Origin: Balneola sp.
GTDB lineage: Bacteria; Bacteroidota; Rhodothermia; Balneolales; Balneolaceae
Direction: 5' to 3'
DNA length: 64,000 nt
Assembly: GCA_028284195.1 (NCBI GenBank)
Contig: JANQSE010000009.1
Coordinates: 1 to 64,000, forward strand
The first letter of the stretch is position 1, and every line of letters starts with the position of its first letter. A program made the translations under genes and the position numbers. The notes under the pieces are model-generated. The model was not told the origin of the DNA and ran no database searches. It saw only the letters and a program-made list of their open reading frames with translations. Of the stretch, positions 20,065-29,867 are shown piece after piece.

Positions 20065-20286
20065 TTATCCGTTTTCCCAATAATGATCCGCTTTTTGAAT
20101 CCTGTTGGGCAATAACTTGAATAAAAATTTAGCTACGGGATTTGAAAAAAGATAGGTTTTTCCGTCAGCGGTAATGCTATGCTTCCCACCATCTACATTT
20201 AGTTTTCCCGTGCTAACGGCGAATGCACAATGTCCATCATAAGCCACTTTTTTATCTTGATTAGAAGCTTCCATTTTGATCTCCAT
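20065..20286 (-). CDS. YHS-domain-like small protein
   Basis: VAYDGHCAFAVSTGK...DGKTYLFSNP...IQKADHYWE resembles the YHS pattern. Confidence 0.55.
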   Translation of the reverse strand: MEIKMEASNQDKKVAYDGHCAFAVSTGKLNVDGGKHSITADGKTYLFSNPVAKFLFKLLPNRIQKADHYWENG

Positions 20287-20328
20287 TTTATTGATTAGAT
20301 TTTTTCTGAGTTTGATATGTTCATTTAT

Positions 20329-20760
20329 CTAAGAAACTGCCATCACCCCTGAAAGGCGTTCCAGGATCACTGTCCATCCATTAGTATGATTTTCCACCAT
20401 TTGGTCGTTTGGTAAAAACTCATGCACAAGTTTTACTTCCGTTCCACCTTCTGTTTCCGTCAGTGTTATGGTAACCAGTGTGTCATCTACAGCCTGAGAG
20501 TTCCAGCTAAACACAATTTTATCGTTTGGAGTTACTTCTTTGTAAGTACCTGTATGAGTGTAGGTTTCGCCTTCTCCATTATGCATATCAACCTGGTAGC
20601 TACCACCAAGCTTGGTATCACTTTTTACGGTGGAGCTCCAGCCATCCGGTCCGGCACAAAACCATTTTGCCATTATCTCTTCATCGGTTAGTGCTTTAAA
20701 GATGGTTGCTTTATCTGCGTTAATTGTTTTAGAAACAGTTAGTGATTTGTCATTCGCCAT
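20329..20760 (-). CDS. SRPBCC/AHSA1-family protein
   Basis: INADKATIFKALTDEEIMAKWF, GTYKEVTPNDKIVFSW, HEFLPNDQMVENHTNGWTVILERL. Confidence 0.88.
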   Translation of the reverse strand: MANDKSLTVSKTINADKATIFKALTDEEIMAKWFCAGPDGWSSTVKSDTKLGGSYQVDMHNGEGETYTHTGTYKEVTPNDKIVFSWNSQAVDDTLVTITLTETEGGTEVKLVHEFLPNDQMVENHTNGWTVILERLSGVMAVS

Positions 20761-20762
20761 GT

Positions 20763-21077
20763 TTAATCCTTTTTTGTTTGTGTGATAAATGTATCCAATT
20801 CGTCTAAGCGTGCTTTCCAGAATACTTTATACTTTTCAATGAGCTCTTGTACTTCGTTTAGTGGTTCGTAATTCATTCTACACGTATAGCTTCTGCCTAT
20901 TTTTTCTTTTTCTATCAGATTCGATTTTTCAAGAACCTTGAGATGTTTTGAAACTGCTGCCAAAGACATATTATAGGGTTCAGCGATTTCATTTACGGTT
21001 AGTTCCTGTTCTGATAACCGAAGAAGAATAGATCTTCGGGTAGAATCAGCCAGTGCATGAAAAGTAGTGTCAAGCAT
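20763..21077 (-). CDS. ArsR-family transcriptional regulator
   Basis: HALADSTRRSILLRLSEQELTVNEIA, MSLAAVSKHLKVLEKSNLI. Confidence 0.92.
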   Translation of the reverse strand: MLDTTFHALADSTRRSILLRLSEQELTVNEIAEPYNMSLAAVSKHLKVLEKSNLIEKEKIGRSYTCRMNYEPLNEVQELIEKYKVFWKARLDELDTFITQTKKD

Positions 21078-21081
21078 AGGT

Positions 21082-21147
21082 ATTTAACTAGTTGGTTGAA
21101 TGTTAGTTTAAGAAAGGAATTAGAAACATTCAACCGATTGGTTGAAT
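21082..21147. promoter_or_regulatory. Two candidate ArsR operators (ATTYAACY-N4-GGTTGAAT)
   Basis: ATTCAACC-gatt-GGTTGAAT (perfect 8-bp arms) at 21128-21147 and ATTTAACT-agtt-GGTTGAAT at 21082-21101, immediately upstream of the ArsR start. Confidence 0.6.
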
Positions 21148-21322
21148 AAAATTTATGTGTGAAAAGCTTGTAACATTTTTGATCGGAGAAAGCTAACCGG
21201 TGAGCACTCATCAATATTTTTTAATCAAATTTAGTTTCCAATTTGGGAATCGAAGTGTGCCGGTTGTTTCAGGAATTTGTATTTTTATGTCCATTAGTAG
21301 CTAACAAATTTTCAGTTTTATT

Positions 21323-22027
21323 ATGATCGATCAGGCACAACTTACCTCTGAAGAAATTAAAAGCATCCAGGCCACATTCATTAATAAAGTATATGTGTGG
21401 ATGGGATTGGCTCTTACCATTACCGGGATTGTAGCAATGCGGGTTGCCGATTCTGGTGTTTTCATGGGTATGTTTATTGGAACATCCAGCGCAATGCCAT
21501 TTTATATTCTTTTGTTCATCGAGTTGGCTTTGGTTTGGTGGATGTCATCAAGGATCGATTCTATGAGTTCAGGCTTTGCTACGGCATTGTTTGTGCTCTA
21601 TTCTGCTTTAAATGGGGTTACATTGTCTGTATTATTTTATGTGTACACAAGTGCATCTATCGCTTCTACATTTTTTATAACCGCAGGAACATTTGGGGCA
21701 ACCAGTGCTTTTGGTTATTTCACCAAAAAAGATCTTAGTTCAATAGGTGGTTTCTTGTATATGGCTTTAATTGGATTGATTATTGCCAGTGTGGTAAACT
21801 GGTTTCTTGCCAGCCCAATGTTATATTGGATCATCAGTTATGCAGGAGTAGCAATTTTTATCGGATTAACTGCCTATGATACTCAGAAGATTAAGAAAAT
21901 GAGCCTGCAACTGGATGCGAACTCTGAAGCAGGAAAGAAAGGAGCAGTAATGGGGGCATTGGCTCTGTATCTGGATTTTATCAACATGTTTATTTTCCTG
22001 CTCAGGATTTTTGGGAGTAGAAGATAA
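21323..22027 (+). CDS. Bax inhibitor-1/YccA family membrane protein
   Basis: Seven hydrophobic segments, ITAGTFGATSAFGYFTKKDLSSIG, LYLDFINMFIFLLRIFG. Confidence 0.93.
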   Translation: MIDQAQLTSEEIKSIQATFINKVYVWMGLALTITGIVAMRVADSGVFMGMFIGTSSAMPFYILLFIELALVWWMSSRIDSMSSGFATALFVLYSALNGVTLSVLFYVYTSASIASTFFITAGTFGATSAFGYFTKKDLSSIGGFLYMALIGLIIASVVNWFLASPMLYWIISYAGVAIFIGLTAYDTQKIKKMSLQLDANSEAGKKGAVMGALALYLDFINMFIFLLRIFGSRR

Positions 22028-22090
22028 CTTATTTCTTTACTACAGAGATCTTGAAAATTTATTAGGCTGTTTTCTGCTTTCTTTGTGGTG

Positions 22091-22618
22091 TTAACCTCTA
22101 TCCAATTTCTTTCGCTCTTCTTCATAATCTTCATTGCTTACTAAACCTTGCTGCCATAGTCCGGTCAGGTAATCTAACCGGTCGAGCATTCCTGGATCGT
22201 GAGAAGGAGCGTTGGGTTTAATTTGGTGGCTTGTATCGGCTTTTGTTTTTTGATAAGCAATGGCTTTTTCAATATTCAAAAGCAGTTGTTTTGGTTTTTC
22301 AATCCCGATTAAGGTGATAGAATGTACTTTTGTCTGCAAAATAATATCACCAATATCAAAGAGGCGTTGAGTAGCCGATTGCATGATTGAACTTTGCACG
22401 ATATCCAGGAGGAGGATGCTTTCATGCTTCCCATTTTTAACTACTGAAATGGAATTATCTGTAATCTGAAATTTTAGATTGACTTTTTTTTGATGTGCAA
22501 ACCATAGAATTAGAATTCCGATACCAATTGGGAGCAACAACAAGCCTAATAAATACCACCAGAAGAAATTTTTCCATGAGGGGGCGAGCTCAATATGTTT
22601 TTCTTTGTCATGGTTCAT
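22091..22618 (-). CDS. Membrane protein with C-terminal SHOCT-like domain
   Basis: RLDYLTGLWQQGLVSNEDYEEERKKL at C-terminus; N-terminal TM. Confidence 0.65.
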   Translation of the reverse strand: MNHDKEKHIELAPSWKNFFWWYLLGLLLLPIGIGILILWFAHQKKVNLKFQITDNSISVVKNGKHESILLLDIVQSSIMQSATQRLFDIGDIILQTKVHSITLIGIEKPKQLLLNIEKAIAYQKTKADTSHQIKPNAPSHDPGMLDRLDYLTGLWQQGLVSNEDYEEERKKLDRG

Positions 22619-22699
22619 ACAAAAATATAGTATTTATACTTCTTTGGTTAAACGTTAGCTCGAAAACCTTGGCAAAAAACCTTCTTCAATCTTTAGATA

Positions 22700-23410
22700 T
22701 TGGTATATTTGTTTCGTCAAAAAAATGACAACGAAAAACAAAAGCATCAAATTTTGAAAGCCTGGAAATATATTGTAGCCGTTGGAATGACAATTGTAAT
22801 AGCCAGCGGTTTTCTTATCTCGGTACCTGACATCCCAATTTTGGAACAAACTTCGCGAAATCTTTTTTTCCACGTTCCTATGTGGATGGCGATGTTTTCC
22901 ATGTTTAGCATCAGTTTTTATTACAGTATCAGGTATTTGAACAATCCTGAAATACAGTTCGATATTAAAGCAGAATCTGCGGCGAGTGTAGGAATTGTAT
23001 TCGGTATTTGCGGACTAATGACCGGATCGCTTTGGGCACGGTTTACCTGGGGTACATGGTGGACGTTTGCAGAGCCCAAAATGAACCTTGCCGCCTTAGC
23101 AGTTATGATCTACTACGCATATTTTGTATTGCGTTCTGCTTTTGATGATGGGGAAAAAAGAGCAAAGCTGTCAGCGGTGTATAACATCTTTGCAGTTACC
23201 ACGATCCCTTTTTTATTGTATGTAGTTCCCAGGCAGTTAGAAAGTTTACACCCCGGCGCGGAAGGGAATCCGGCTTTTAGTGAAATTACAGCTCCTGAGT
23301 TGCGCTACATTTTATACCCGGCATTTATAGGGTTTATTGCATTAGCTTTTTGGATATATGATGTAGTTCATCGTCATAAAATGGTACAATATCATTCAGA
23401 AAATTCGTAG
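22700..23410 (+). CDS. ccmC: Cytochrome c biogenesis protein CcmC (heme exporter)
   Basis: RNLFFHVPMWMAMF, TWGTWWTFAEPKMN; followed by ccmD/E/F-like genes. Confidence 0.88.
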   Translation: MVYLFRQKNDNEKQKHQILKAWKYIVAVGMTIVIASGFLISVPDIPILEQTSRNLFFHVPMWMAMFSMFSISFYYSIRYLNNPEIQFDIKAESAASVGIVFGICGLMTGSLWARFTWGTWWTFAEPKMNLAALAVMIYYAYFVLRSAFDDGEKRAKLSAVYNIFAVTTIPFLLYVVPRQLESLHPGAEGNPAFSEITAPELRYILYPAFIGFIALAFWIYDVVHRHKMVQYHSENS

Positions 23411-23420
23411 TTTTTAACCA

Positions 23421-23681
23421 ATGAAATTTAGCACGCAAGATGCATCTCAGGCTGCTGTTGATACACTCACATCCAACTATGCGGATAAGTGGGACGGAGC
23501 CGGACAAATCGATCAAACAAACGCATTTATTCAGTTTATGTATTCAAACGATCTAATTTATGTAGTGCTGGGAGTAACTCTCATCATTTGGTTTGTACTG
23601 CTGGTTTTTCTTTTCAGACTAGATAGAAAAGTCTCCACCCTGGAAAACAAAATTAACCCTTCAAAAAACCATGAAGCCTAA
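23421..23681 (+). CDS. CcmD-like small membrane protein
   Basis: One TM, position between ccmC and ccmE. Confidence 0.6.
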   Translation: MKFSTQDASQAAVDTLTSNYADKWDGAGQIDQTNAFIQFMYSNDLIYVVLGVTLIIWFVLLVFLFRLDRKVSTLENKINPSKNHEA

Positions 23682-24066
23682 ACTTATCATCGGAATTTTC
23701 GCCATTATCGGCTTTACTTCATTATTGATGTACAATCTTGGAGAAAGTATTAGTACCTACACTACATTTGACAAAGCCCCGGACATGAAAGTGGCTCATG
23801 TTGCCGGAGTTTGGGATCAATCAAAAGAGCATGGCTTTTCTATGGAAACCAAGATTTTTTCGTTTTACATGAAAGACGAAAGTGGAAACAGCCGAAGGGT
23901 AGTTTATTCAAAACCAAAGCCAAATAATTTTGAACAGGCAGACCGGTTGGTTGTTATTGGAGAGATGAGGGGAGATACATTTTATGCCAACGACATGTTA
24001 ATGAAATGCCCATCTAAATATAATGATGGGGATCCGGCTCAGTTTATAAATGCTTCTGAAGGCTAA
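23671..24066 (+). CDS. ccmE: Cytochrome c maturation protein CcmE-like (heme chaperone)
   Basis: N-terminal TM, OB-fold-size domain, RLVVIGEMRGDTFYANDMLMKCPSKY, synteny. Confidence 0.85.
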   Translation: MKPKLIIGIFAIIGFTSLLMYNLGESISTYTTFDKAPDMKVAHVAGVWDQSKEHGFSMETKIFSFYMKDESGNSRRVVYSKPKPNNFEQADRLVVIGEMRGDTFYANDMLMKCPSKYNDGDPAQFINASEG

Positions 24067-24069
24067 CAC

Positions 24070-26547
24070 ATGATTGGTCTTATCGGCAAGATTCTACTTA
24101 CGCTTTCTTTTCTTTCCGGGGTAGTGTCTATGTGCCTTTATTTCCAGGGGGCAAAGAATGATGATACTGCAAAACTGAAAATTGGTAACTGGTTGTTTGG
24201 TGCTAAAGGAGCTTTCCTGGTGGCAGCTTCGGGTTTGCTGGTGTATCTGCTGTTTACCCATCAGTTTCAATATTATTATGTATTCAATTATACCAGTTTA
24301 GATCTGCATCCAAAGTACTTGTGGTCGGCATTTTATGGTGGGCAGGAAGGCAGCTTTATGATATGGATATTCTTTTCGTGGTTAATCGGTTTCGGATTAA
24401 TGAAGTGGACAAGAGAGCCATACAAAGCACCGGTATTATTTTTCTTAACCCTCACACAGGTTTTTCTGCTTTCAATGGTATTGGGATGGGATATCGGAAA
24501 TATCAAAATCGGTTCATCTCCATTCAGAACGTTAGTAGAGGAAATGCCAGATGCACCATTTATTCAGGCAAATCCGGATTTTGTTCCCCAGGATGGCTCC
24601 GGGCTTAACGACCTGTTGAAAAGCCCCTGGATGATGATCCATCCCCCAATTGTATTTGTGGGTTTTGCATTAATGACCGTTCCATATTGTTTTGCAATGG
24701 CAGCACTATGGAAACAAAAATATAATGAGTGGATTGGCCCCGCTTTACCGTGGACACTTACCGGAAATGTAATTTTGCTAACGGCTATTTTTTTAGGCGG
24801 CTATTGGGCATATGTAACACTTTCTTTTGGCGGGTACTGGGCGTGGGATCCGGTTGAAAATGCTTCTCTGGTTCCTTGGCTTATAGGTACAGCCGGAATT
24901 CATACAATGATTATACAGCGAAAAAGCTCGGTAGCACAAAAATCATCCATTTTTTTTGCGATTCTGGCATATGTAGTGGTGATCTATGAAACCTTTCTCA
25001 CCAAATCGGGAATTCTGGCAGATTCTTCGGTGCATAGCTTTACCGATCTTGGTTTATATAACCAGTTGCTCCTGTTTGTGATCGTAACTACAGGGATTGG
25101 AGCTGCTTTGTTTTTATGGAGGTACAAAGAACTTCCCACGCAGGAAAAGGAGTCCCAAATTCTTACCAGAGAATTCATGACATTTACGGGAGCAATGCTC
25201 CTGTTCATATTGGGGTTGGTGATTATTTTGGGAACAAGTTCGCCAATTATAGGATTGCTTTTCAATGACAATCCCACGCCGCCGGAAACCAGTTTTTATA
25301 ACCAATGGAGCATGCCTATTGCCATGCTAATGGCGGTATTTACTGTACTGGGACAATACTTATTTTGGAAGAAATATAATTGGGAAACACTATCTTCGGC
25401 GTTGATAAATCCGCTTTTGGTTACTTCGGTTTTTACGCTGGCATCTGCAATATTTGGACAGGTCAGAGAGCCATATTATATCCTGTATATGTTTACAGCG
25501 TACTTTGCCGTAGTTGGGAACGGGTGGGTGATTGCTCAGTTATGCATCAAAAAACCTAAGCTAATTGGTGGTTCGGTAACGCATGTTGGCTTTGGTATTT
25601 TATTGATAGGGATACTTGCTTCATCGGTATATAATGAACCTATGCTGGATGGACGTATTGCTCAATACAACGAGAATGTGAAGCAAGGTAATGTAAAAGA
25701 TGAAATGGGTTTTACCGTTACTGAGCCGGTTTTATTTTTAGAGCTTAAGCTAAAGGAACCCAAGATTGTCAACGACAAATACATTGTTACTTATGTTGGA
25801 TTTGATATTGAAGATCAAAACCGGCCGGGTCAGCAAACCTATAAGTTGTTATTTGAACCACTTGACGGAGGCGATCCTTTCTACATGTACCCTGAAGTGT
25901 ATCCAATGCTGGCTACATCCACACAAGAGAATGTGCAATGGTCGGTAGATCCGGATGTTCGCTCGGGTTTATTGAGTGATATCTATCTGTATGTGGCGGG
26001 AAGTTCATATATCAAACAACGAAATGATATGATTGCCCGGCGCGCAAATGTGAACCCGGTTGGTGTTCAGGATGAAGTACCTGAAATACAAACTATTCAG
26101 TTCGAAAAAGGGGAAACGATTACTGTTGGCGGTTTCGAAATGAATTTTATCGACTACGCAATGGAAGACACTGCGGCATTACCGCCAAGCACTACCATTG
26201 GTGTACGGGCTCAGGTTCAGGTTCATCATATAGCCAGCGGCCAACGCTTTTTACTGGAACCATTGTTTGCTTTATATAATGATGAAGAAGGGAAAACCTT
26301 TGTGTTTTCACCACCAGTTGATCTACCGGGCTTCGATATTTCATTCAGTTTTTCCAAAGTACGCCCTGAGACAGGAGAGATCGATCTGAGCATAACCGGA
26401 TTAGACGAAGAATATAAAAGCGAATGGATTTTAGTTGTTGCAGAACAAAAGCCGTTTATCTCTGTTGTATGGCTGGGTACTTTTCTTCTCATGATTGGAT
26501 TTACAGTTTCCATTTTCCGACATTGGGGAAGAGAACGGAAGAAATAA
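24070..26547 (+). CDS. ccmF: Cytochrome c-type biogenesis protein CcmF
   Basis: GGYWAWDPVENASLVPWL, HPPIVFVGFALMTVPYCFA, many TMs. Confidence 0.95.
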   Translation: MIGLIGKILLTLSFLSGVVSMCLYFQGAKNDDTAKLKIGNWLFGAKGAFLVAASGLLVYLLFTHQFQYYYVFNYTSLDLHPKYLWSAFYGGQEGSFMIWIFFSWLIGFGLMKWTREPYKAPVLFFLTLTQVFLLSMVLGWDIGNIKIGSSPFRTLVEEMPDAPFIQANPDFVPQDGSGLNDLLKSPWMMIHPPIVFVGFALMTVPYCFAMAALWKQKYNEWIGPALPWTLTGNVILLTAIFLGGYWAYVTLSFGGYWAWDPVENASLVPWLIGTAGIHTMIIQRKSSVAQKSSIFFAILAYVVVIYETFLTKSGILADSSVHSFTDLGLYNQLLLFVIVTTGIGAALFLWRYKELPTQEKESQILTREFMTFTGAMLLFILGLVIILGTSSPIIGLLFNDNPTPPETSFYNQWSMPIAMLMAVFTVLGQYLFWKKYNWETLSSALINPLLVTSVFTLASAIFGQVREPYYILYMFTAYFAVVGNGWVIAQLCIKKPKLIGGSVTHVGFGILLIGILASSVYNEPMLDGRIAQYNENVKQGNVKDEMGFTVTEPVLFLELKLKEPKIVNDKYIVTYVGFDIEDQNRPGQQTYKLLFEPLDGGDPFYMYPEVYPMLATSTQENVQWSVDPDVRSGLLSDIYLYVAGSSYIKQRNDMIARRANVNPVGVQDEVPEIQTIQFEKGETITVGGFEMNFIDYAMEDTAALPPSTTIGVRAQVQVHHIASGQRFLLEPLFALYNDEEGKTFVFSPPVDLPGFDISFSFSKVRPETGEIDLSITGLDEEYKSEWILVVAEQKPFISVVWLGTFLLMIGFTVSIFRHWGRERKK

Positions 26548-26569
26548 CCAACATTCAATTTTTCAAACT

Positions 26570-27274
26570 ATGAATTCGGCTTTAGGGCATTTATTTCACA
26601 AATATAGATGGTTGTTGCTTGTTCCCTGTTGGTTATTGGTGATTGAAGTTAGTAACGCGCAGAATGTTTTATTTGAGGGATCAGAAACTGTTTCCCAAAA
26701 CCTTCCATCTCCCCGCGGAGCGTTGCTCCGTTCTTTTGTAGTTCCGGGCTGGGGGCATAATTATGTTAACAGCGATAACTGGACGAGAGGAAAAATTCAT
26801 CTGGCAGCCGATGTAGTTATGATTGTAAGCTATTTTGGGCTTAATGTCAGAGCAAACCGGCTTGAAAATTCATTACAAACATTGGCAAGATCTAAAGCAG
26901 GAGTAAGCTTATCGGGTCGTAACAGGGATTTTGAGCTGGCTATTGCAAATTTTAATAGCCTGGCCGAGTATAACGACTTCCAACTTCGTTCGAGAAGATG
27001 GAACGAGATTTTACCTGATACCCCTGAAAATCGGTGGCAGTGGCAAGGCACTAGTGATCGCCAGGAATTTCAGGATACCAGGGATCGAATTGCCAATTCA
27101 AAAAACCAATTACCAACGCTGCTTACCCTTATGGTTGCCAACCGGCTGCTAAGTGGAATTAATGCATTTACCAGAGCACGCAATATGATACAGAATCCCC
27201 CGGAAGCCTCAGTCAGCTATCTGAATGAGTTTGGGCAGCCGGGTATTACAGCAAAGGTAAAGTTTAGTTTCTAA
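26570..27274 (+). CDS. Hypothetical secreted/membrane protein
   Basis: The ORF at 26495 overlaps ccmF; Met at 26570 (MNSALGHLFHKYRWLLLVPCWLLVIEVSNAQ) begins a signal peptide. LLRSFVVPGWGH segment. Confidence 0.65.
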   Translation: MNSALGHLFHKYRWLLLVPCWLLVIEVSNAQNVLFEGSETVSQNLPSPRGALLRSFVVPGWGHNYVNSDNWTRGKIHLAADVVMIVSYFGLNVRANRLENSLQTLARSKAGVSLSGRNRDFELAIANFNSLAEYNDFQLRSRRWNEILPDTPENRWQWQGTSDRQEFQDTRDRIANSKNQLPTLLTLMVANRLLSGINAFTRARNMIQNPPEASVSYLNEFGQPGITAKVKFSF

Positions 27275-27347
27275 TTTTTTGATAGTGCTGATGGGGTTAC
27301 ACCAAAGCTGCCGGCGCGTTAAAAAAGAAATCTATATAAACAAGATT

Positions 27348-27881
27348 ATGAAAAAAACTCTGCTATTTATTTTATTTGCCGGTTATTCGGCAGCAATCTA
27401 TGCCCAAAAAGGAGCAAATCCAATTATCAAAAATTTTGGAACGATTTATGAAATAAAAGATGCTGTTAATCCGGATCCAAGTATTATCTACAAGATCGTT
27501 GTGGATTTAAAAACGACTCAGAGAGACAAAGAAAGTATAAACCCCGGGTTGAATAATGTGGCCAGAATGTTGAACCTGCATGGATTAGGAGGAGTAAAAG
27601 CCGAAAACCTTAAAATAGCAGTTGCTATTCATGGTGGGGCAACCGATGTAATTCTTACAAACGAAGCTTACCGGAGCCGGTACGAATTAGACAATCCAAA
27701 TCTTAAGCTTATCAGCGAATTGAAAGAAGCAGGTGTAGATTTATATGTTTGCGGACAATCTTTATTGGGTAGGAAGTATGAGCATGGAGAAGTGAACAAA
27801 GAGATAAAAATTGGGCTTTCTATGCTTACTGTAGTTACAACCCATCTACATAAAGGATACCATCAAATGGTGTTTAATTAG
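27348..27881 (+). CDS. DsrE-like secreted protein
   Basis: Signal peptide from MKKTLLFILFAGYSAAIYAQ at 27348; VAIHGGATDVIL and GVDLYVCGQSL. Confidence 0.7.
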   Translation: MKKTLLFILFAGYSAAIYAQKGANPIIKNFGTIYEIKDAVNPDPSIIYKIVVDLKTTQRDKESINPGLNNVARMLNLHGLGGVKAENLKIAVAIHGGATDVILTNEAYRSRYELDNPNLKLISELKEAGVDLYVCGQSLLGRKYEHGEVNKEIKIGLSMLTVVTTHLHKGYHQMVFN

Positions 27882-28052
27882 TTTTTAAAGCTGAGTAAAT
27901 CTGGCAGCTCTTTTTTAACCTTCACTTCTCTATTTCTTAAAGTAGTAGAAACTCACCTACAGAAAGAACCCTGTTCAATAATAGTGAAGCCAAATTCAAT
28001 TAAAGAGTTTTCCTCTATGGGAGGAGGGGAGTTGAGTTCGATTGCCAAATTC

Positions 28053-28080
28053 CCTGCCCGCAAGCAAACCTACAGGCAGG
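28053..28080. repeat. Inverted repeat CCTGCC...GGCAGG in long intergenic region
   Basis: cctgcccgcaagcaaacctacaggcagg. Confidence 0.4.
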
Positions 28081-28115
28081 TGGGTTGGTTAAGGTTGACA
28101 ATTCTTAAGAAACTC

Positions 28116-29666
28116 TCAATTGCCGCCGTTACGGTTCGCTTTTCTTGGAGTTGGCCAAGTCATTCTTTCGCCGGTTCTGCGTGAAATTGGCAGAATTGCC
28201 CGGTCACGTGGGAATTTCTCAGGATCTTCGCTGGCCATATAAGTGAGAATTGCAGTTAAAATTGCATTATTTCTTACATCATCGAATACAATTTTATCAT
28301 AAGTGTCGCGATTGGTATGCCATGTATAATTCCAATAGCCCCAACTTAACGAGCTAAGAGAAAACCCAGGTGCTCCGGCTGCTACAAACGATGCATAATC
28401 AGATCCGCCGCCACCCGGTGTTCCTGGAAATGTTGTTTCAATGTGACGCTTAATATCATTTGGTACCGGTTCAAGCCAGCGTCCCATAAATTCGTAGGCA
28501 TGTAAAAATCCTTGCCCTGAAATACGTACTACCCGTCCGGTTCCATTGTCCTGATTGAACAGTGCCTGAAGCCCCTCAACAACTTCAGGGTTGTCTTCAA
28601 CAAATGCACGCGATCCATTTAACCCTTGCTCCTCGCTTCCCCAAAGGCCTACAATTATAGTTCTTTTTGGGTTTGGATATACGGTTTTAAGAATACGCGC
28701 TGCTTCCATCATAGTAATAGAACCGGTACCGTTATCAGTAGCACCTGTGCCTCCATCCCATGAATCGTAGTGAGCGGAAAGAATGATGTATTCATCTGGT
28801 TTTTCTGATCCGGGAATGGTTGCAATGGTATTAAAAGTCTCAACTCTGCCTAAATCCTTAGATGTTGCGTTGACTTTGATTTTAGGCTTGCTTCCATGTT
28901 TGGTTAAACGGTATAGCAATCCATAATCTTCTAAAGAAACATCAACGGTCGGGATTTTCTTGGTTCTGGAACTAAAAATCTTATTCACTCCAAATCCGGA
29001 AGACCAACGCGATTGAATGATACCAACTGCTCCTGCATCTTCTAATGCAGCTATGATGGTTCTTGAGTTATATCCGGTGTTGTTTATGTTTTCTCTCCAA
29101 GCCCGCGTTTGTGCCTGGCGGCTGTCTTTCATTTTCTGGAACGATTCTTCTGTTGCAAATTCTTCCCAGTTATAATCGGGCCTGCCGGTTGGCTGCGGCA
29201 TAGATACCAATACATACTTGCCCTTCACATTCTTCAGCCATGCCTCAAATTCTTCTTTGTCTGCTATTTCAGGAATAATTGCTGTTTCGGCTTCAACGCC
29301 GCCTTTTTTTGTTCCGGGGCTCCAGGCAAGTATCATTCCTTCCATACTTACTGTTCGGGGATGGGTAAGATCCACATGAGTAGTACCGCGTTCCCAACCT
29401 TTCCACTCCCCAAATTGTTGATTTTTGGCATCAATACCCCATTCTTTAAAAGTATCTACTGCCCAATTATGAGCTTTTAGTTGTTGTGGAGTTCCCACAA
29501 GGCGAGGGCCTATTACATCAAGAAGCTCATGCGCTAATTTTTCGAGGTGGGAGTTTTCTGTAGCTTCCTTCACAATTTTTTCCACCATTTGATCGGTAGT
29601 TTGCGCAAAAACCCTAGTAGTTGTTAGCACGAGTAATGCTACGATCAGTTGCAACGTTCTTTTCAC
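28116..29666 (-). CDS. M28-family metallopeptidase (PA-domain aminopeptidase), secreted
   Basis: SAHYDSWDGGTGATDNGTG, WGSEEQGLNGSRAF, signal peptide. Confidence 0.92.
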   Translation of the reverse strand: MKRTLQLIVALLVLTTTRVFAQTTDQMVEKIVKEATENSHLEKLAHELLDVIGPRLVGTPQQLKAHNWAVDTFKEWGIDAKNQQFGEWKGWERGTTHVDLTHPRTVSMEGMILAWSPGTKKGGVEAETAIIPEIADKEEFEAWLKNVKGKYVLVSMPQPTGRPDYNWEEFATEESFQKMKDSRQAQTRAWRENINNTGYNSRTIIAALEDAGAVGIIQSRWSSGFGVNKIFSSRTKKIPTVDVSLEDYGLLYRLTKHGSKPKIKVNATSKDLGRVETFNTIATIPGSEKPDEYIILSAHYDSWDGGTGATDNGTGSITMMEAARILKTVYPNPKRTIIVGLWGSEEQGLNGSRAFVEDNPEVVEGLQALFNQDNGTGRVVRISGQGFLHAYEFMGRWLEPVPNDIKRHIETTFPGTPGGGGSDYASFVAAGAPGFSLSSLSWGYWNYTWHTNRDTYDKIVFDDVRNNAILTAILTYMASEDPEKFPRDRAILPISRRTGERMTWPTPRKANRNGGN

Positions 29667-29867
29667 AATTTAATCCGGTTAGTTAATATTTTGCGGCTGT
29701 GAATATATCTAAGAATCGGTTAAAAGGATGAGTAGGAAAACGTTTTTTAACGTTTGGATATATGAACTGATTTGGTGATTCAGCTTTAAATCAGGAGTTG
29801 TATGCACATTTTGGTATTACAAACTGATGCAGTGATAGATGTGGTTATAAAGAACAATTAAGACGCC

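Noticed and set aside
22700-23410. CcmC WWD-region variant WGTWWTFAEP as a potential novelty
   Set aside because: Likely a lineage-typical form of the motif; gene order and the rest of the sequence support ordinary CcmC.
26495-26569. 5' extension of the ORF into ccmF
   Set aside because: A signal peptide begins at the internal Met (26570) just downstream of ccmF; the upstream part is ccmF in another frame.
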